A stretch of DNA of 64,000 bases from Prosthecobacter gellanilyticus (lineage in GTDB: Bacteria > Verrucomicrobiota > Verrucomicrobiia > Verrucomicrobiales > Verrucomicrobiaceae), in the NCBI RefSeq assembly GCF_007992435.1, contig NZ_BKAG01000034.1, forward strand, positions 1 to 64,000, written 5' to 3'. The first letter of the stretch is position 1. Each line of letters begins with the position of its first letter. The notes under the pieces are model-generated. The model saw nothing but the letters and a program-made list of their open reading frames with translations. It did no database searches and was not told where the DNA came from. Made by a program: the position numbers and the translations under genes. Of the stretch, positions 35,422-44,152 are shown in pieces.

Positions 35422-36306
35422 TCAAGCCTTCGTGAAACCCACCAGCTTCGTGGTCACCTGCTGGCGCACCGGGATCTTTTTCCCGCTGATCTCCAGCTGG
35501 ATGTCCGCCAGGAAGGCCCCGAAAGTCACCGTGCCGCGCTCCACATCAAACAGCACCTGCCCGAAGACACGCGAGCCATCGCCGATGGTCACAGCGCGCG
35601 AACCGGCCGTCTCCTCCGTCCGCTTCATCTCCCCCTCAAAGGTCACCTTCGCATGCTGGCGGCCCTCATAGCTCACCACAGATTCCAGCTTCGCCCGCAG
35701 CTCGATGTTCATCGTCCCCGCGCTCGGGAAGTTCACCGTCTCCTGGGCCGTCCAGCGGTCACCCGGCTTCACAGCGCCCTTCGGCAGCCCCATCTCCAGG
35801 GACCGGCGATATAGGTCCGCCACCTGCTTGGCTTCAGCGATCCTCACCAGATTCGGCCCGTCATCAGGGGTCTCGGCCATGGAGCTGGAGTTCCTCACCT
35901 CCAGGAACTGGTCATCAGCCCCGTAGGCCAGTACAAAGGTCTTCCCCACGCTCTTGCCCACGGAGGACTGGATCATCGGGTTCGCGTCCTTCAGGTTCGC
36001 CGAATCAAACGTTTCCTTTTTGCCGTTCAGCATCACCTCGCCGCTCAGGTTCACGAAGGTCACCCGGGCCAGTTTTTCTCCCGTGCCAGCCCCGGTCACC
36101 TTGATCTCCGTGGTCTGCTTCACCTTCATCTTCTGCTCCTCCCCCTTGCCGGTGATCTTGATGCCGGAGGTGGTTTCCGTGGTCGTTTCCTGGGTGTAGG
36201 TGTGCTCCGGCAGCCAGCGCAGCCGCAGGGAAAGCGGCTCATCCTGGGCCTGGAGAACAGTCGCGAGACAGAGGAGGCTGGAAAAGAGGAAGGGCAGGCG
36301 GCGCAT
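35422..36306 (-). CDS. secreted protein of unknown function
   Basis: 294 residues. Signal peptide MRRLPFLFSSLLCLATVLQA. The mature protein is rich in Thr, Lys and Glu and in short beta strands (YTQETTTETTSGIKITG, KVKQTTEIKVTG, RVTFVNLSGEVMLNGK), with GAVKPGDRWTAQETV and a C-terminal FGAFLADIQLEISGKKIPV. It resembles the family of exported beta-rich proteins annotated only as DUFs in Verrucomicrobia and Planctomycetes. Lies 51 bases upstream of ubiA on the same strand. Confidence 0.6.
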   Translation of the reverse strand: MRRLPFLFSSLLCLATVLQAQDEPLSLRLRWLPEHTYTQETTTETTSGIKITGKGEEQKMKVKQTTEIKVTGAGTGEKLARVTFVNLSGEVMLNGKKETFDSANLKDANPMIQSSVGKSVGKTFVLAYGADDQFLEVRNSSSMAETPDDGPNLVRIAEAKQVADLYRRSLEMGLPKGAVKPGDRWTAQETVNFPSAGTMNIELRAKLESVVSYEGRQHAKVTFEGEMKRTEETAGSRAVTIGDGSRVFGQVLFDVERGTVTFGAFLADIQLEISGKKIPVRQQVTTKLVGFTKA

Positions 36307-36402
36307 GGCGTTGCCGTGGTAGGTCAGATGGGGCTGAAATGCAACTCCGCCCGTGCTCTGGAACCCCTTTGAAAACAGGCGAAAGATTTTTCCTTGTCAA
36401 AC

Positions 36403-36420
36403 TTGGCACGCTTCCCGCTT
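36403..36420 (+). promoter_or_regulatory. sigma-54-like promoter upstream of glnB
   Basis: TTGGCACG followed after CTTC by CCGCTT. The invariant GG (36405-36406) and GC (36417-36418) are separated by exactly 10 bases, as in -24/-12 promoters; the TT of the -12 TTGC box is replaced by CC. About 95 bases upstream of the glnB start. A competing sigma-70-like TTGTCA at 36394 overlaps. Confidence 0.55.
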
Positions 36421-36464
36421 TTAGGTAAACCCGAAGCAAACAACCAGTGGAAAATCACCCCTGA

Positions 36465-36863
<399 letters not shown>

Positions 36864-36894
36864 TTTTCCCCCATAACCTGAACCCCTTCAAAAG

Positions 36895-36925
36895 CCCGCT
36901 TGGATCAAACCAAGCGGGTTTTTTT
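36895..36925 (+). terminator. rho-independent terminator of glnB
   Basis: CCCGCTTGG pairs with CCAAGCGGG (9 bp, 6-nt loop) and is followed by seven T. It lies 31 bases after the stop. Confidence 0.92.
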
Positions 36926-36949
36926 CATGCCCATGGAGCGCGTGTGTCC

Positions 36950-37417
36950 TCACTCAGCGCTTTCCATTTCTGCGATCAGTCTTGTAAGACGCTCCGACTC
37001 CTCCTCCCAGCGGCTCACAAGTTCGAGGAGCGACTCGGGGTCTGTAGCAATCTCCTGGATATACTTGCTTTCATGAGCGGCACAGATCTGGAGGTGATTC
37101 ATCATAGCGTCTTGATCCAGACCCGCTAAAAGTTCTGCTATTCTCCCATACTCCCAATCGTCATTGGTTGCGAGATGCGGCGCTACAACCTGACCCCAGC
37201 GGCTAAGGAGCCACTCTTTCGGCACCATCTTGAGAGACATACGACCGAGGGAGATATTCATCATGTTCTGGCATGCGAACGCAAGCTCAGCGAGATAGTC
37301 CAATACCTGGGTTTGCTGGATCTCTGAGGCACGATCCAGTCTTCGCAGATCTTCCACTGAAGGAAGCCCCAGCTCTTTGAGGCGGGATTTAAAGCTCACC
37401 AAGTATGCGCCAGACAT
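36950..37417 (-). CDS. hypothetical helical protein
   Basis: 155 residues, predicted almost wholly helical and acidic, no signal peptide or membrane segment. Readable stretches: RRLDRASEIQQTQVLDYLAEL, WLLSRWGQVVAPHLATNDDWE, and a C-terminal coiled stretch SRWEEESERLTRLIAEME. I do not recognise a family. Its DNA looks less GC-rich than its neighbours', like the small genes at 45-46.8 kb, which may indicate transfer. Starts 15 bases after the esterase stop's partner region on the same strand order (the esterase gene lies to its right). Confidence 0.6.
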   Translation of the reverse strand: MSGAYLVSFKSRLKELGLPSVEDLRRLDRASEIQQTQVLDYLAELAFACQNMMNISLGRMSLKMVPKEWLLSRWGQVVAPHLATNDDWEYGRIAELLAGLDQDAMMNHLQICAAHESKYIQEIATDPESLLELVSRWEEESERLTRLIAEMESAE

Positions 37418-37432
37418 AGCTGAATGGGGGGA

Positions 37433-39505
37433 TCACTTCACCTGCCACTTCTCATCAAAGAACCCCGCCTCCACCACCTTGCCGGCGCTCTCCGCGCTGG
37501 GTGCCTGCGTGATGTCCAGAATGGCCCAGTCCGGCAGCTTCGGATTCTGCAGTGAGTTCGTCCGGTCATGCGCCTCGCGGAAGGTTAGGCCCGAATTGAT
37601 CACCACCTCAAAACCTGCCGACTTCAGCGCCGGGTAGGTCAGCAGCGGCACATGCGTGCTCGCATCCAGCGCTGGATGATTCCCCACCGGATTCAGCGGG
37701 CTCAGATCCTTCGCATCCCACTTGAATGGCAGGCTTTTCGCCAGCGCCTTGATGCAGGAGTTCGACTCCGGCGTGCCCCACAGGATCAGGCTCTGCGTCT
37801 TGCCTGCCTCATACACGTCTTTGATCTCCGAAGCCTTCACCACGCGCGCATCACCGCGCATCAGACTGCGCCAGCGGGTGATGAAGTGGCTGGACTCCGC
37901 CTCCACCCAGGCATCCACCGCCGCGGAGGATGACTTCCCATCCGGCAGCACCACCAGGAAGCGCTTCATGAACGAGGTGTCCATCAGCCCTGGATGCGCG
38001 GACGGCTTGCCACCCTCCGGCCCTTCATGCTGAAAAGGCTGCGCATTGCCAAAATCACGCCACTTCCCGTTCTCCTTGATCAGACGGCAGAAACCACCCG
38101 CCACCTTCGGCCCGGTCGACATGAAGGTCTCAAACTTCGGCATCTCTGGCCCGATGGTTAGGCTCAGCTCGCTGCCATCAATTTTCACCGTCACCTTGTC
38201 GCCACCCTTGCGCACCTGCGGTGGAGGATAAAACACGATGCGGCTCACATTCTTCGTCTGGATCTCGATGCCCTGCGCTCCTGCCACCTTCGCATCCAGG
38301 CGCGCATCCTTCCAGCTCTCCTCCAGCCCGTGCAGGTTCATCCACTTCATGCGGCCATACAGCGCCGTCTTCGTCTGGATATGGATTTCGTTAGGGAAAA
38401 GTTCACGCCCTTTCTCCACCGCCTTCTCCACCAGCGCCTGCACCTCTTTGATCGTCTCCGGATGATACTTGTGCCCCATGCCCGCGCCGATGAGGTGCGG
38501 CGGCTTCAGACCTTCCTTGCCCAGCACCTCCATCATGTACTCCGCGCTGTCACGCTGCGCATCCTGCTCACCGCTGTAGCTGATCAGCGGCACATTCAGA
38601 AAATTGCGCGCATAGTCCGGCACATCATAGAGACCCCACAGCGTCTGCTCATACGCCACCGGCATCTTCTCCGGCGTCAGCTTCTGGTAGCGCTTCACAT
38701 CCACAAAGCCCGCCCCCGTGTGCACCACCGCCCACTGGTCCGCGTAGTGCGCGCCCATGTGCCAGGCACCTGCGCCACCCATGCTGAAACCGGCGAGCGC
38801 AATGCGGTTCACATCCACCTTGAAGTGCGCGATCGCATCATCACGACACTCCAGCACGTCGATCTCCCCCGCCGACTTCCAACCATTGCAGTAACGGCCG
38901 AACGGATGAATCACAATCGTGCCCTGCGGCCGGAATTGCCCGGGCTTCGTCGCCTTCAGCTTGCTGTACACAAAGGCCAGATCCGTCGCCGTGTCACCGC
39001 GACCATGCAGCCAGATCCACATCGGGATCTCCTTCGCACCGATCTCCAGCCCTTCCGGAATCTCCACGCCATACGGCTGCGCCGAGTCATCGATCTTCGA
39101 GTAAAATCCCAGCACCTTGTTGCCCGCGCCTTTCAGCCAGGGCGTCTCGTTTCGTTTGAGGTCAAAGATGCGCTTCTTCGCTTCATTGATGAGCTCGAGC
39201 ACCTTCTTCTCGCTGTCCTCAGGCTTCTTGTCATACCACTCATCAAAGTCGATTGCATAGCGCAGCGCTTTCAGGAAGATGGCCGCATCCGCCGAGCGCG
39301 GATGCTTCCTCACCTCTTCAAACTCCGCCTGCAGGCGGTCCACCAATCTGGAATACCCCGCCTCCTTTTCCGGATCCAGGGCCGATGTCGGCTTCGGCGG
39401 CAGGCTGCCCTTGAAGGAAGCCGTGGCCCCATTGGCACCCAGTTGAGCCCGGGAGGCGGCAGGCAGGATCGAGAGGAGAACAAGAGCAGAGAGAAGAGGA
39501 CGCAT
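37433..39505 (-). CDS. secreted alpha/beta-hydrolase (esterase/dienelactone hydrolase-like)
   Basis: 690 residues. The ATG at 39505 begins a signal peptide (MRPLLSALVLLSILPAASRA); the frame runs upstream to 39601 without a sensible leader. Residues about 120-380 are an alpha/beta-hydrolase: IWLHGRGDTATD near the oxyanion loop, nucleophile Ser241 in GFSMGGAGAW, Asp candidate in YSGEQDAQRDS, and His in GMGHKYHPET. The remainder is a beta-rich accessory region ending in a domain with PALDASTHVPLLTYPAL. Such two-part proteins are common in Planctomycetes and Verrucomicrobia as esterase-like or prolyl-oligopeptidase-like enzymes. Substrate unknown. Confidence 0.8.
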   Translation of the reverse strand: MRPLLSALVLLSILPAASRAQLGANGATASFKGSLPPKPTSALDPEKEAGYSRLVDRLQAEFEEVRKHPRSADAAIFLKALRYAIDFDEWYDKKPEDSEKKVLELINEAKKRIFDLKRNETPWLKGAGNKVLGFYSKIDDSAQPYGVEIPEGLEIGAKEIPMWIWLHGRGDTATDLAFVYSKLKATKPGQFRPQGTIVIHPFGRYCNGWKSAGEIDVLECRDDAIAHFKVDVNRIALAGFSMGGAGAWHMGAHYADQWAVVHTGAGFVDVKRYQKLTPEKMPVAYEQTLWGLYDVPDYARNFLNVPLISYSGEQDAQRDSAEYMMEVLGKEGLKPPHLIGAGMGHKYHPETIKEVQALVEKAVEKGRELFPNEIHIQTKTALYGRMKWMNLHGLEESWKDARLDAKVAGAQGIEIQTKNVSRIVFYPPPQVRKGGDKVTVKIDGSELSLTIGPEMPKFETFMSTGPKVAGGFCRLIKENGKWRDFGNAQPFQHEGPEGGKPSAHPGLMDTSFMKRFLVVLPDGKSSSAAVDAWVEAESSHFITRWRSLMRGDARVVKASEIKDVYEAGKTQSLILWGTPESNSCIKALAKSLPFKWDAKDLSPLNPVGNHPALDASTHVPLLTYPALKSAGFEVVINSGLTFREAHDRTNSLQNPKLPDWAILDITQAPSAESAGKVVEAGFFDEKWQVK

Positions 39506-39645
39506 AAAAGACGGATCCAGACAACGGCCCTCACGGCCATTTCTTTTGCATGGAACGTCACTCTTAAAGCTGCGAGGGAGTTCCCGGGATTGGCCAATCA
39601 TCCAGCTTGTCAGGCCCCCGATGCTCGCTAGTTGCCCGCCCGCCC

Positions 39646-41244
39646 ATGTCCTCCCGGTTCTCTCTAAGTCATCTCATCCTCAGCATTAGCCTCACTGCGG
39701 CATTCGCCCATGCCCAGCTCGGCGTCTCTCCTTCTCAGAACGCCGCCTTCCTCTCCGAACTGCGTGGTCGTGATAAAGACCACTCCAAAGACAGTCAGGA
39801 TGTGCTGGGCGACCATCGCCAGCTCCTGGAGCGCGGACGTGAACTCTCCCGTCCGGAACTCTTCAAGTATGGTGGGGTGGACGCTTCGCGGCTTGAGGCC
39901 GACATCAGCGGCTTCAACAGCCAGTATCAGCTAGGGCGCAAATACCTTTCCCCCTTCTACAATGGCTGGACAGCCCCTAAGCCCTCCACGCAGAACCCCG
40001 AAGGTCTGACACTCGGCACCGCGCTCCAACTGGATGTCCAGAACTACAATTTATGGCTCGACCGGACGCCTAACCTTGTTTTCTCTCCCACCTTCCTCTG
40101 GGATGGCGTCTATAAGATAGACGCCAATCAAACCTTCACCTTCACCGGCGGCCTGCAGTTCAATATCGAGGGGGATAACGAAAAGTATGACTCCGAATAC
40201 TGGAGTGACGATTTTGGCTTCGCCCTGCTCCCTGGCACCAGCATCGCCTATGATCTGGATCTCGATTCGCTGCATGTGACCGCCTATGACCGCGTCAGCG
40301 CCCGTCCCTATCTCGGCATGCTGCAAAATGACCTCGGTCTTGCTGCCACCCTGGATCTTAGCTCCCGTCTCTCCTGGACGGTGAACTATACCTTCTCCAA
40401 GACCTTCGATGTGGATGGTGCCTACGGCTCATACATCCCCGGCATCAACTTTGACCAGCACGCCATCTCCACCGAGCTTGTCTTTGAGCACAGCTCCAGC
40501 CTGGATCTCGGTCTGGAAGGCGCGGTCACCTGGTACAACCCAGATAATGAGGAGACCGGCGGCACGGCACCCGCCTTTGATGACTGGAGTGACAGGGCTC
40601 TTAATGCACAGTTCTACAATGTCGGCCTCTTTGGCGCCTGGCGTCTCACGGACAACACCAAGATCCGCCTCGCTGGCGGTGTCCAGACATCCCGCACCTA
40701 CGGGCGTGTTGTCAGCAATGACCTTGATCAGCCACAGTCGGACATCAGCAGCCCCTACTACTCCCTCGCCATCAGCCAGCGTCTGAGTGACGAATGGAGC
40801 CATGAGCTTGCCGCAGGTTATGAGAACGTCCTCAGCCTTGGCGGCTTCTACTCCCGCGCACACTACGTGAACTACGGCGTGACCGGCAAGGTGCGTGAAG
40901 GCGGCCAGCTCACCGGCAGCCTCTTCTATGAGCGCTTTCACTCACCAGCGTCTCGCGGATATAGAATAGGAAACCCAGTATCTACCACGGGTGTCGACCT
41001 CCACTACTCTCAAGAAATCACCGCTCGCCTGACCATGGATTTCAGCGGTTCGGTGGTCTGGGGCAATGAGGAAGGCACGGGACAATTGGATGAGACCTTT
41101 CAGTACATGGCAGGTATCGGCGCCCGTTATGCCCTCACAGACCGCACCCAGTTGAGTCTGAAGCTCCAAGGCTTCATGTTACAATACGACAGGCAATGCT
41201 TTGACTCGAGCCGCCTCGTCTTTGGCGTCCGCACCGAGTTCTGA
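39646..41244 (+). CDS. probable outer-membrane beta-barrel protein
   Basis: 532 residues. The ATG at 39646 starts a signal peptide (MSSRFSLSHLILSISLTAAFAHA); an upstream in-frame ATG at 39607 is less likely. The mature protein is made of alternating-hydrophobicity strands with many aromatic residues (FTFTGGLQFNIEGDN, LDLSSRLSWTVNYTFS, RLTMDFSGSVVWGNE) and ends in phenylalanine (FGVRTEF), as barrel proteins recognised by BamA usually do. About 14-18 strands are plausible. Ligand unknown. Convergent with the GNAT gene. Confidence 0.75.
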   Translation: MSSRFSLSHLILSISLTAAFAHAQLGVSPSQNAAFLSELRGRDKDHSKDSQDVLGDHRQLLERGRELSRPELFKYGGVDASRLEADISGFNSQYQLGRKYLSPFYNGWTAPKPSTQNPEGLTLGTALQLDVQNYNLWLDRTPNLVFSPTFLWDGVYKIDANQTFTFTGGLQFNIEGDNEKYDSEYWSDDFGFALLPGTSIAYDLDLDSLHVTAYDRVSARPYLGMLQNDLGLAATLDLSSRLSWTVNYTFSKTFDVDGAYGSYIPGINFDQHAISTELVFEHSSSLDLGLEGAVTWYNPDNEETGGTAPAFDDWSDRALNAQFYNVGLFGAWRLTDNTKIRLAGGVQTSRTYGRVVSNDLDQPQSDISSPYYSLAISQRLSDEWSHELAAGYENVLSLGGFYSRAHYVNYGVTGKVREGGQLTGSLFYERFHSPASRGYRIGNPVSTTGVDLHYSQEITARLTMDFSGSVVWGNEEGTGQLDETFQYMAGIGARYALTDRTQLSLKLQGFMLQYDRQCFDSSRLVFGVRTEF

Positions 41245-41259
41245 CCTGATGCACGGGCC

Positions 41260-41700
41260 TCACGCCTCCGCATCCAGCAGCGGCATCTCCATCAGCAGAA
41301 ACGGCACTTCCTCGTGGAAGCCCCGTTCCAGCACCACACCGCCGCGTTGCTTGTAAAAAGCCAGCGCCCGCTCATTCGCCTCCACGCACTTCAGGTGCAA
41401 CGGCCAGGCATACCGCCGCTGCGCAAACTCCAGCAGCCGGCTCCCCGTGCCCTGGCCCTGATGCTCCGGCGCCACAAACAAGTGATGCACAAACGAGTCC
41501 GGCACCCAGATCGCGATGAGCCCCAGCACCTCCCCATCTCGATCCTCCACAAAGACCTCCTCATCCTCCGAGTCCCGTTTGAAATCCCCCTCCCGGATCG
41601 TCGCCACATCCATCCAGTGAAACTGCGCCCGCCGCGCCTCATTATAAATGCGGCTCAGCGCTGCTTCATCATCGGGGTCAGCTGGACGGATCTGGATCAT
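41260..41700 (-). CDS. GNAT family N-acetyltransferase
   Basis: 146 residues, a full-length single GNAT domain. IQIRPADPDDEAALSRIYNEA is the N-terminal strand-helix, and LFVAPEHQGQGTGSRLLEFA carries the acetyl-CoA-binding Q/RxxGxG/A loop. CVEANERALAFYKQRGGVV is the C-terminal motif. Acceptor unknown. It lies 15 bases from the stop of the barrel gene. Confidence 0.92.
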   Translation of the reverse strand: MIQIRPADPDDEAALSRIYNEARRAQFHWMDVATIREGDFKRDSEDEEVFVEDRDGEVLGLIAIWVPDSFVHHLFVAPEHQGQGTGSRLLEFAQRRYAWPLHLKCVEANERALAFYKQRGGVVLERGFHEEVPFLLMEMPLLDAEA

Positions 41701-41930
41701 CGAAGCAAAAGATCAAAAGGTCTTAATCCTGTCATCCTGAAATCATGTCAATCCTGTCCAAGTGGCCAGTGCCATCCATGGACACACCTCATCTCGACCG
41801 ACCTCGCCCACCCCGGCTTGAGACATCTGAGCCCTCTGCGTTATCTGCGGTTAAAAAAAATCCAGTGCCGCTGCCCACCGGAAGAAATGCTCGCCAATCA
41901 TCGTTCTCTGGCCTCTCATCCAGCCTCGCC

Positions 41931-42920
41931 ATGAAGATACCCTCCTTCCTTGTCCTTTCCGTCCTCGCCGCCTTTTCACAGGCAGGCGCCGCCACTTTCA
42001 CGGTCGATAAGACGCCCGCCGGTGGTGCCATTGTGAAGCTGGATGGCGAGTTCCTCACCGAGCTCGTCGTGGACCAGGCGAACAAGACCTACCTCTGGCC
42101 CATCATCGGCACCAGCGGCGTCACCATGACCCGCGCCTACCCCATGAAGAAAGTGGACGGCGAGCAGCACGACCACCCGCATCATCGCGGCCTCTGCTTT
42201 GGTCATGAAAGCATCGCTGGTTATGACACCTGGGCTGAAGCCGCCACCTTCCCGAAAGGCGCCAAAAACTCCGAGCGCCTCGACCACCTCGGCGCCATCA
42301 AGCTGCGTGAGATCACCGAGATGAAAGGCGGCGAAACCGCCACCATCACCACCATCTCGGATTACCTCGATGCCGCCGGCAAAAAGACCTCTGAGGAAGT
42401 CCGCAAATACACCTTCGCCGTCAAAGGCGCCAACCGCGTCATCGATGTCGACATCGACCTCATCGCCACGGAAGCCGACATCGTCGTCGACGACAAGAAA
42501 GACGCCGGTCTTAGCATCCGCGTCCCCACCGAAATGGCCGTCGATCGCGGCAAAGAAGCCGGCGGCAAAGGCACCGGCAAAATCATCAATAGCGAAGGCG
42601 TGACCGATGAAGCCGCCTGGGGCAAGCGCGCCACCTGGGTCGACTACCACGGCACCGTCGGTGGCAAGGCCGTCGGCGTCGCCATGCTGAACCATCCTGC
42701 CAGCTTCCGTCACCCCACCCCTTGGCACGTCCGCACCTACGGCCTCTTCACCGCCAACCCCTTCGGCCTCTCCCAGCTCAAAGTGCAGCCTGAGACCGGC
42801 GCCATGACCCTGAAGAAAGGTGAGAAGATCACCCTCCGCCACCGCTTCGTCTTCCACGACGGCGACGAGAAAGCCGGCAAAATCGCCGAAGCCTACGCCG
42901 ACTACGCCCAGGAGAAGTAA
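41931..42920 (+). CDS. secreted DUF6807 (PmoA-like) protein
   Basis: 329 residues. Signal peptide MKIPSFLVLSVLAAFSQAGA at the ATG chosen (41931); the frame extends upstream through an unlikely leader. The mature protein has YLWPIIGTSGVTMTRAYPM and DHPHHRGLCFGHESI, the histidine-rich core typical of this family, and ends with HRFVFHDGDEKAGKIAEAYA. In Verrucomicrobia and Planctomycetes these periplasmic proteins accompany sugar-oxidation genes; the catalytic role is not settled. A strong terminator follows. Confidence 0.85.
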   Translation: MKIPSFLVLSVLAAFSQAGAATFTVDKTPAGGAIVKLDGEFLTELVVDQANKTYLWPIIGTSGVTMTRAYPMKKVDGEQHDHPHHRGLCFGHESIAGYDTWAEAATFPKGAKNSERLDHLGAIKLREITEMKGGETATITTISDYLDAAGKKTSEEVRKYTFAVKGANRVIDVDIDLIATEADIVVDDKKDAGLSIRVPTEMAVDRGKEAGGKGTGKIINSEGVTDEAAWGKRATWVDYHGTVGGKAVGVAMLNHPASFRHPTPWHVRTYGLFTANPFGLSQLKVQPETGAMTLKKGEKITLRHRFVFHDGDEKAGKIAEAYADYAQEK

Positions 42921-42950
42921 TCCTCCGCGCATAGGAGCAAATCACATTCC

Positions 42951-42988
42951 AAGAAGGGGGACCTCACCAGTCCCCCTTCTTCTTTTTT
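42951..42988 (+). terminator. rho-independent terminator of the DUF6807 gene
   Basis: AAGAAGGGGGAC pairs with GTCCCCCTTCTT (12 bp, 7-nt loop), followed by C and six T. Confidence 0.92.
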
Positions 42989-43042
42989 AAAAGCAAGATC
43001 GCCTAACAAGGAATGCGTAACCACTGCGCCCTCAGTGCCGAA

Positions 43043-43128
43043 GTCGCGAAGCGTCCCGGAGTGCGGTGGCAGAGATGCACGGGCCACCGTGCATCGTCGA
43101 CACCGCTCTGCGCGCACCCACGACCTCC
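43043..43128 (+). repeat. 86-bp structured direct repeat, copy 1
   Basis: Its core is a perfect hairpin, GATGCACGG-GCCA-CCGTGCATC, enclosed by a second stem GCGGTG/CACCGC. It matches 44904-44989 in the same orientation with about 7 mismatches, most in the last 20 bases, outside the stems. It sits just past the terminator of a secreted-protein gene. Confidence 0.85.
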
Positions 43129-43161
43129 GTCATAGAGCCTCATCCCGAACGCTCACCCGTA

Positions 43162-43183
43162 CCACCCCATTCCAATGGGGTGG
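43162..43183. repeat. 10-bp perfect palindrome, family member 1
   Basis: CCACCCCATT-CC-AATGGGGTGG. The same sequence with one base change, and with the same preceding GTA, occurs at 49344-49365 after hisS. Probably a small dispersed hairpin family. Confidence 0.7.
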
Positions 43184-43486
43184 AGCCCCGAAGCTCTCTC
43201 GAGCCTGCCACCATCTCAAACAGCGCAGTCGAAAGAGTGACCCCTTCCGGAGCCCCAAAGGGGCAAGACAACAAAGCGAAGGGCAAGTTGGCGCAGCCAA
43301 CGCAGCCCTGGAGAAAAGCCCGCATCATCTATCTCAGGCTTCAGAGCCCTGTAATGGCGAGACAGACAGCTCGCATCCACCCACAACCTCTCCATCGCTC
43401 TCTAAAAATTCGCCTGCCCCCATTCGTCTGCCGGAAAATCCCCCTCGATCCGAGGCTCAGGATAAGAGCAGCGTCTTTCCGCCGCC

Positions 43487-43690
43487 TCAAGCCGCCATCT
43501 TCTGCATCCCCAGATCCTTCAGCAGCTCCGCCAGATCCGGCGTGTACCGCACGATCTCATGCGCCAGCATCTCCAGGCGCGTTTCTGAGCGCCAGGATCC
43601 CCGCAGGCTGCGGTCAGCATCGTCCAGGTCATGGGTCATCGTGATATTGAAGACCATGGTATCACTCTGAAGTTCGAGTTGCGTGGGCAT
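43487..43690 (-). CDS. small hypothetical protein downstream of RHH gene
   Basis: 67 residues. N-terminal beta-like stretch (QLELQSDTMVFNITM), then helical (WRSETRLEMLAHEIVRY, LAELLKDLGMQKMA). It starts 6 bases after the RHH gene stop, so the two are one operon. Not recognised; size and context would fit a partner of a small DNA-binding regulator, but no toxin fold is evident. Confidence 0.6.
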   Translation of the reverse strand: MPTQLELQSDTMVFNITMTHDLDDADRSLRGSWRSETRLEMLAHEIVRYTPDLAELLKDLGMQKMAA

Positions 43691-43696
43691 GAGGAT

Positions 43697-43942
43697 CTAG
43701 GAGGTTAGGGCGGGTGCCGCCGTGGGCGTCACGTCACCATTTTGAACAATGAACTTCCTCCGGGTCAGCGCCCCATCCTTGATCTTCTGCTCGATCGCCT
43801 GGCCGAGCAGCAGACGTGCTGCTTCGGACGGGCTGCAGCCATACATCCCATCGGCTGTCAGGTCCTCCAGATACATTTTGATCTGCGGAGTGACAGCGAT
43901 GGTCATGGTGACCGATTCAAAGCTGTTGGTAGGGCGTGCCAT
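43697..43942 (-). CDS. small ribbon-helix-helix-like (CopG-type) protein
   Basis: 81 residues from the ATG at 43942; an upstream start at 44002 would place the promoter boxes inside the gene. FESVTMTIAVTPQIKMYLEDL is a beta strand and first helix, and YGCSPSEAARLLLGQAIEQKI the second helix, a layout matching RHH DNA-binding proteins. Two GGTTAAAACC boxes bracket its promoter and are likely operators for autoregulation. Forms an operon with the 67-residue gene. Confidence 0.7.
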   Translation of the reverse strand: MARPTNSFESVTMTIAVTPQIKMYLEDLTADGMYGCSPSEAARLLLGQAIEQKIKDGALTRRKFIVQNGDVTPTAAPALTS

Positions 43943-43950
43943 TCGAAGGT

Positions 43951-43960
43951 GGTTAAAACC
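43951..43960. promoter_or_regulatory. putative operator box 1 of the RHH operon
   Basis: GGTTAAAACC, an inverted repeat of GGTT/AACC around AA, between the predicted promoter and the start codon at 43942. Identical to box 2 (44024-44033). Confidence 0.45.
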
Positions 43961-43973
43961 CGGAATTAACCCA

Positions 43974-44002
43974 ATAATAACCGGCTCAAACGGGAGTCGC
44001 AA
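43974..44002 (-). promoter_or_regulatory. sigma-70-type promoter of the RHH operon
   Basis: On the minus strand TTGCGA (44002-43997), a 17-base spacer, then TATTAT (43979-43974). The -10 matches the consensus at 5 of 6 positions. The start codon follows 31 bases downstream. Confidence 0.5.
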
Positions 44003-44023
44003 GATTGAACTGGGTTTTTCTCG

Positions 44024-44033
44024 GGTTAAAACC
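44024..44033. promoter_or_regulatory. putative operator box 2 of the RHH operon
   Basis: Second exact GGTTAAAACC, just upstream of the -35 element and 73 bases (seven helical turns) from box 1. Both boxes are followed by C/G-rich CGG. Confidence 0.45.
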
Positions 44034-44152
44034 GGCCAAAAATCACCTATTTAATTAATACATGTTAAACAACTGGGCGCTTTTGAGCCCATTTCGGTCA
44101 TTTTTGAGAGTCCCGATGGATCAGTGAGTCTTCGCCCGTTCACTGCCTCCCC

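Larger units (their letters stand above)
42921..43486. other. 566-base non-coding region rich in structured repeats
   Basis: Holds the terminator of the preceding gene, one copy of an 86-base repeat (43043-43128), a perfect 10-bp palindrome (43162-43183) and a small GCCCC-AAA-GGGGC hairpin (43252-43264). A 192-codon plus-strand frame (43066-43644) crosses these repeats and the gene at 43487 and has an unprotein-like composition. Confidence 0.6.

Noticed and set aside
38330-39631. 433-codon open frame on the plus strand
   Set aside because: Antisense to the esterase gene with catalytic motifs; arginine/histidine-rich with no domain.
41976-42932. 318-codon Gly/Ala/Asp-rich frame on the minus strand
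   Set aside because: Mirror of the DUF6807 gene; repetitive acidic composition arises from the complementary codons.
43066-43644. 192-codon frame on the plus strand
   Set aside because: Runs through three intergenic repeats and then antisense to the gene at 43487; Pro/Ser/Arg-rich.
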